Below, piece after piece: positions 62,531 through 64,000 of a stretch of 64,000 nucleotides of DNA. The translations under genes and the position numbers were made by a program. The stretch comes from Bacillota bacterium (GTDB lineage Bacteria > Bacillota > Sulfobacillia > RBS10-35 > JAJYVN01). The stretch spans positions 21,253-85,252 of the forward strand of contig JAJZMB010000124.1 of NCBI GenBank assembly GCA_021803205.1, in the 5' to 3' direction. Numbering within the stretch: position 1 is the first letter of the stretch; each line of letters starts with the position of its first letter. Below the pieces are notes generated by a model. It was not told the DNA's origin. It ran no database searches and saw nothing but the letters and a program-made list of their open reading frames with translations.

Positions 62531-63745
62531 ATGGGCCGCCGCAGACATCAGCCCTGGGTCCAGGTGTTCCACGAACTGACCGATCTGTACGCTCCGTTGA
62601 TCGGCGGCTTCACCGGCATCGGCTACTGGACATACCTCCGCCGCTTCGTCAACCACGATCCGGCCCACCCCTGGTGTGGCCGTGCCTTTCCCACACGGCG
62701 CCAACTCTGCAAGGAGGGCGGCGTCGGTACCGCCAAGCTGCTCCAACTCCGCGACCAATGCGTGGCCTGGGGGCTGCTCGATATCGCCATGGTGCGCCGC
62801 CGCAGTTTCGCCGGAGGCCGGATGGTCGGCGAGACGCGCCGGTTGGTGTACCACGTCAACGACCCGCTCTCTGCAGACGAGTTTGCGGCGGCCCGTGCCT
62901 CCGGTCTCCTGCCGCGGTCGGCCGTGCCGCTGCGGGTGGAGGAGGGCGGCCAACATCGCCTGAACCAGCCTGCCGGGGCCGTGCCCGGGCAGGCGGAGGG
63001 CGTGGACCCAAATAGGTCCGTGCCTCAGCCTCAAGGGCTGGAGGGCATGGACCCAGATAGGTCCGTGCCTCGGCCTCAAGGGCTGGAGGGCATGGACCCA
63101 GTTGGGTCCCCCCCCACACCCCCCTTAAAAACAAAAAGACAAGAAGAGCAACAACACAGTGCGCGCGACGGGAGTCGCCTCCCGCCGTCGGCCCGGGAGC
63201 CGTGCCCCCGACCGAGCAGTTGCCCGACCGCGAGGCGGAGGCCATGCCTGCGGCAGACCTGGACGATCAGGCCCCGGACCGCCGCCACGTGGCGGCGGAG
63301 CCCGCGCCGGCCGTGCCGGCGCAGGGCGGTGTTGCTCTGGCTTCGACCCCGGCTCCGGACAGGGACAGCCGTCCCGAGGCGACCATCCCCGTCCTCGAAC
63401 CGGACTTCCCATCCGTCTGCGCGGCGTACCGGGCCATCACCGGGCAGGACGACCTGCCGCCGGCCGCTTTGCGCGCCGCCACGCGGCGCCGGATTCTCAC
63501 GGCGGCGTACGTTGCCGAGAAGTTGGACCTGCTCCGGACGGCGATGGAGGCCGGCCAGGTGCGCCGCCCGCGCGGCTACTTCCTGGCGGCGCTGGAGCGG
63601 GACTGGACGGCGGAGACGGCTCCCATGCTCTCCGTGGGGGAGTCGGACGGGACAGCCGCCAGCACTGACCCGGCCGTGCCGGGTGAACCCTCCCGCCAGG
63701 CCAAGATCCACGGCGAGGATCTGGTCCGGCTCGGTGATGCGTTGA
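62531..63745 (+). CDS. Replication-initiator-like protein, N-terminal half real; frame lost at a C8 tract
   Basis: Residues 1-120 form a winged-helix domain of the phage replisome-organiser/DnaD-like kind (Gly-Tyr-Trp-Thr-Tyr-Leu-Arg-Arg-Phe; Phe-Pro-Thr-Arg-Arg-Gln-Leu-Cys-Lys-Glu-Gly-Gly-Val-Gly; Cys-Val-Ala-Trp-Gly-Leu-Leu-Asp). A linker of 15-residue repeats (Met-Asp-Pro-Asp-Arg-Ser-Val-Pro) follows. After about 63108 this frame gives only Arg/Pro/Ser-rich noise, while the -1 frame becomes clearly coding. So a base is missing near the C8 tract at 63108-63115 or the ribosome shifts there. ATG 62531 has only a weak site upstream. Confidence 0.7.
   Translation: MGRRRHQPWVQVFHELTDLYAPLIGGFTGIGYWTYLRRFVNHDPAHPWCGRAFPTRRQLCKEGGVGTAKLLQLRDQCVAWGLLDIAMVRRRSFAGGRMVGETRRLVYHVNDPLSADEFAAARASGLLPRSAVPLRVEEGGQHRLNQPAGAVPGQAEGVDPNRSVPQPQGLEGMDPDRSVPRPQGLEGMDPVGSPPTPPLKTKRQEEQQHSARDGSRLPPSAREPCPRPSSCPTARRRPCLRQTWTIRPRTAATWRRSPRRPCRRRAVLLWLRPRLRTGTAVPRRPSPSSNRTSHPSARRTGPSPGRTTCRRPLCAPPRGAGFSRRRTLPRSWTCSGRRWRPARCAARAATSWRRWSGTGRRRRLPCSPWGSRTGQPPALTRPCRVNPPARPRSTARIWSGSVMR
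63001..63158 (+). repeat. 45-bp iterons with palindromes next to an AT-rich tract: candidate phage origin
   Basis: Units begin at 63001, 63046 and 63091 (the last partial), exactly 45 bp apart. Each contains GGACC and GGTCC facing each other (63004-63019, 63049-63064); the third is a near-perfect palindrome with arms GGACCCA/TGGGTCC (63094-63109). From 63125 an A-rich stretch of about 35 bp follows, striking in a 70% GC genome. Iterons plus AT-rich DNA inside an initiator gene is the arrangement of the lambda origin in gene O. Confidence 0.6.
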
Positions 63746-64000
63746 CCGCCCTGGGCGTAACGGCATCGGTCGCCCAGCGCCTGGTGCGGGAGGACCCGGC
63801 GGAGGTGGCCCAGCAGCTGGCCTGGCTGCCCCACCGTAAGGCACAAGACCCGGCGGCCCTGGTGGTGCGCGCCGTGCATGAGCACTGGCCTGAACCGACC
63901 GGGGCCCGGCAGGCGCGGCTCGCCGACGAACGGCTCCGCGAACAGGAGCGATGGGCGGCCGACCTGGACCAGGCCCGGGTGCAGTCCGATTCACCGGAAG
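63202..64000 (+). CDS. C-terminal half of the replication-initiator-like protein (open to window end)
   Basis: This frame is -1 relative to the upstream part and open from 63061 to the window edge. It encodes a well-composed protein: acidic linker, then Asp-Phe-Pro-Ser-Val-Cys-Ala-Ala-Tyr-Arg, Pro-Arg-Gly-Tyr-Phe-Leu-Ala-Ala-Leu-Glu-Arg-Asp-Trp and a helical end rich in Glu, Arg and Ala. The region resembles the C-terminal part of phage helix-turn-helix replication proteins. It could start separately at GTG 63202 or ATG 63244, but no ribosome binding site is obvious, and fusion to the N-terminal half by a frameshift is more likely. Confidence 0.6.
   Translation, partial: MPPTEQLPDREAEAMPAADLDDQAPDRRHVAAEPAPAVPAQGGVALASTPAPDRDSRPEATIPVLEPDFPSVCAAYRAITGQDDLPPAALRAATRRRILTAAYVAEKLDLLRTAMEAGQVRRPRGYFLAALERDWTAETAPMLSVGESDGTAASTDPAVPGEPSRQAKIHGEDLVRLGDALTALGVTASVAQRLVREDPAEVAQQLAWLPHRKAQDPAALVVRAVHEHWPEPTGARQARLADERLREQERWAADLDQARVQSDSPE

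Larger units (their letters stand above)
60204..64000. mobile_element. Left part of a prophage-like element inserted in ylbJ
   Basis: From the ylbJ breakpoint to the window end the genes are of mobile-element type: a large serine recombinase reading towards the junction, a small unknown gene and a phage-type replication initiator reading away from it. The right end, structural genes if any, and the 3' half of ylbJ are outside the window. GC content stays high, so the element is adapted to this host group. Confidence 0.8.

Noticed and set aside
63001..63109. CRISPR-like array of regularly spaced repeats
   Set aside because: The 45-bp units are tandem, without unique spacers, and lie inside a coding frame as 15-residue repeats. 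Iterons are the better reading.
63122..63140. Programmed -1 frameshift signal at the A-rich stretch
   Set aside because: In the zero frame the codons are CCC TTA AAA ACA AAA; no X-XXY-YYZ heptamer fits and no strong downstream stem is obvious. A missing base in the C-tract is simpler.

Overview
This window is about 70% GC and reads as the chromosome of an endospore-forming, high-GC member of the Bacillota (a Limnochordia-, Symbiobacteriia-, Sulfobacillia- or Thermaerobacter-like lineage; genus not assignable from sequence alone). The sporulation and germination genes are yhbH, spoVR, gpr and ylbJ. A T-box leader, LexA boxes of the GAAC-N4-GTTC type, strong GGAGG ribosome binding sites and the rsmD-coaD-coiled-coil-ylbJ neighbourhood also fit. 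Genes are densely packed on both strands with many GTG and TTG starts.

Region by region: 1-2.7 kb holds a sugar ABC transporter (binding lipoprotein cut by the window edge, two permeases). 3.4-11.5 kb holds a PASTA-domain class B penicillin-binding protein, YhbH, a glucose-1-dehydrogenase-like enzyme, a lone HlyD-type adaptor lipoprotein and SpoVR. 11.6-20 kb holds a Gfo/Idh/MocA oxidoreductase and an SOS mutagenesis group on the minus strand: imuB-like, small DUF6504-like partner, DUF72, DinB-fold, dnaE2-like. Both dnaE2 and imuB have sigma-A promoters with a LexA box in the spacer. 20.4-33.7 kb is a carbohydrate region: DinB-fold protein, DegT aminotransferase, ceramidase-like protein, GH29 alpha-L-fucosidase, sugar isomerase/epimerase, enolase-superfamily enzyme, a membrane protein, a NUDIX hydrolase and a Tat-type solute-binding protein with an extra beta-sandwich domain. 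34-37.8 kb holds YigZ, a GT51 transglycosylase and RqcH.

37.9-45 kb contains the most unusual chromosomal locus. A TPR protein is coupled by a 4-nt overlap to a 1541-residue protein that joins a BrxC/PglY-like P-loop ATPase to a C-terminal PglZ-like phosphatase domain. A soluble STAS-like/histidine kinase faces it. 45.7-48.6 kb is a sulfolipid operon (sqdB-sqdX-gtrA). 48.8-53.7 kb holds threonine aldolase, then a promoter, a tyrosine-type T-box leader, DAHP synthase and prephenate dehydrogenase with an ACT domain, then a methyltransferase. 54-57.6 kb holds NUDIX, gpr, rsmD, coaD and a coiled-coil protein.

At 59.8 kb the sporulation gene ylbJ starts normally but breaks off after about 129 codons at its conserved Asn-Thr-Ala-Glu-Pro motif. 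A large serine recombinase follows immediately, then phage-like genes to the window end, including a replication-initiator-like gene carrying three palindromic iterons at 45-bp pitch next to an AT-rich tract. This looks like an integrated element inside a sporulation gene, comparable in layout to skin in sigK or SPbeta in spsM.

Short non-coding repeat families (A, 162 bp; B, 181 bp; C, about 100-110 bp; D, about 100 bp) lie between genes, several with terminal inverted repeats, and look like MITEs.
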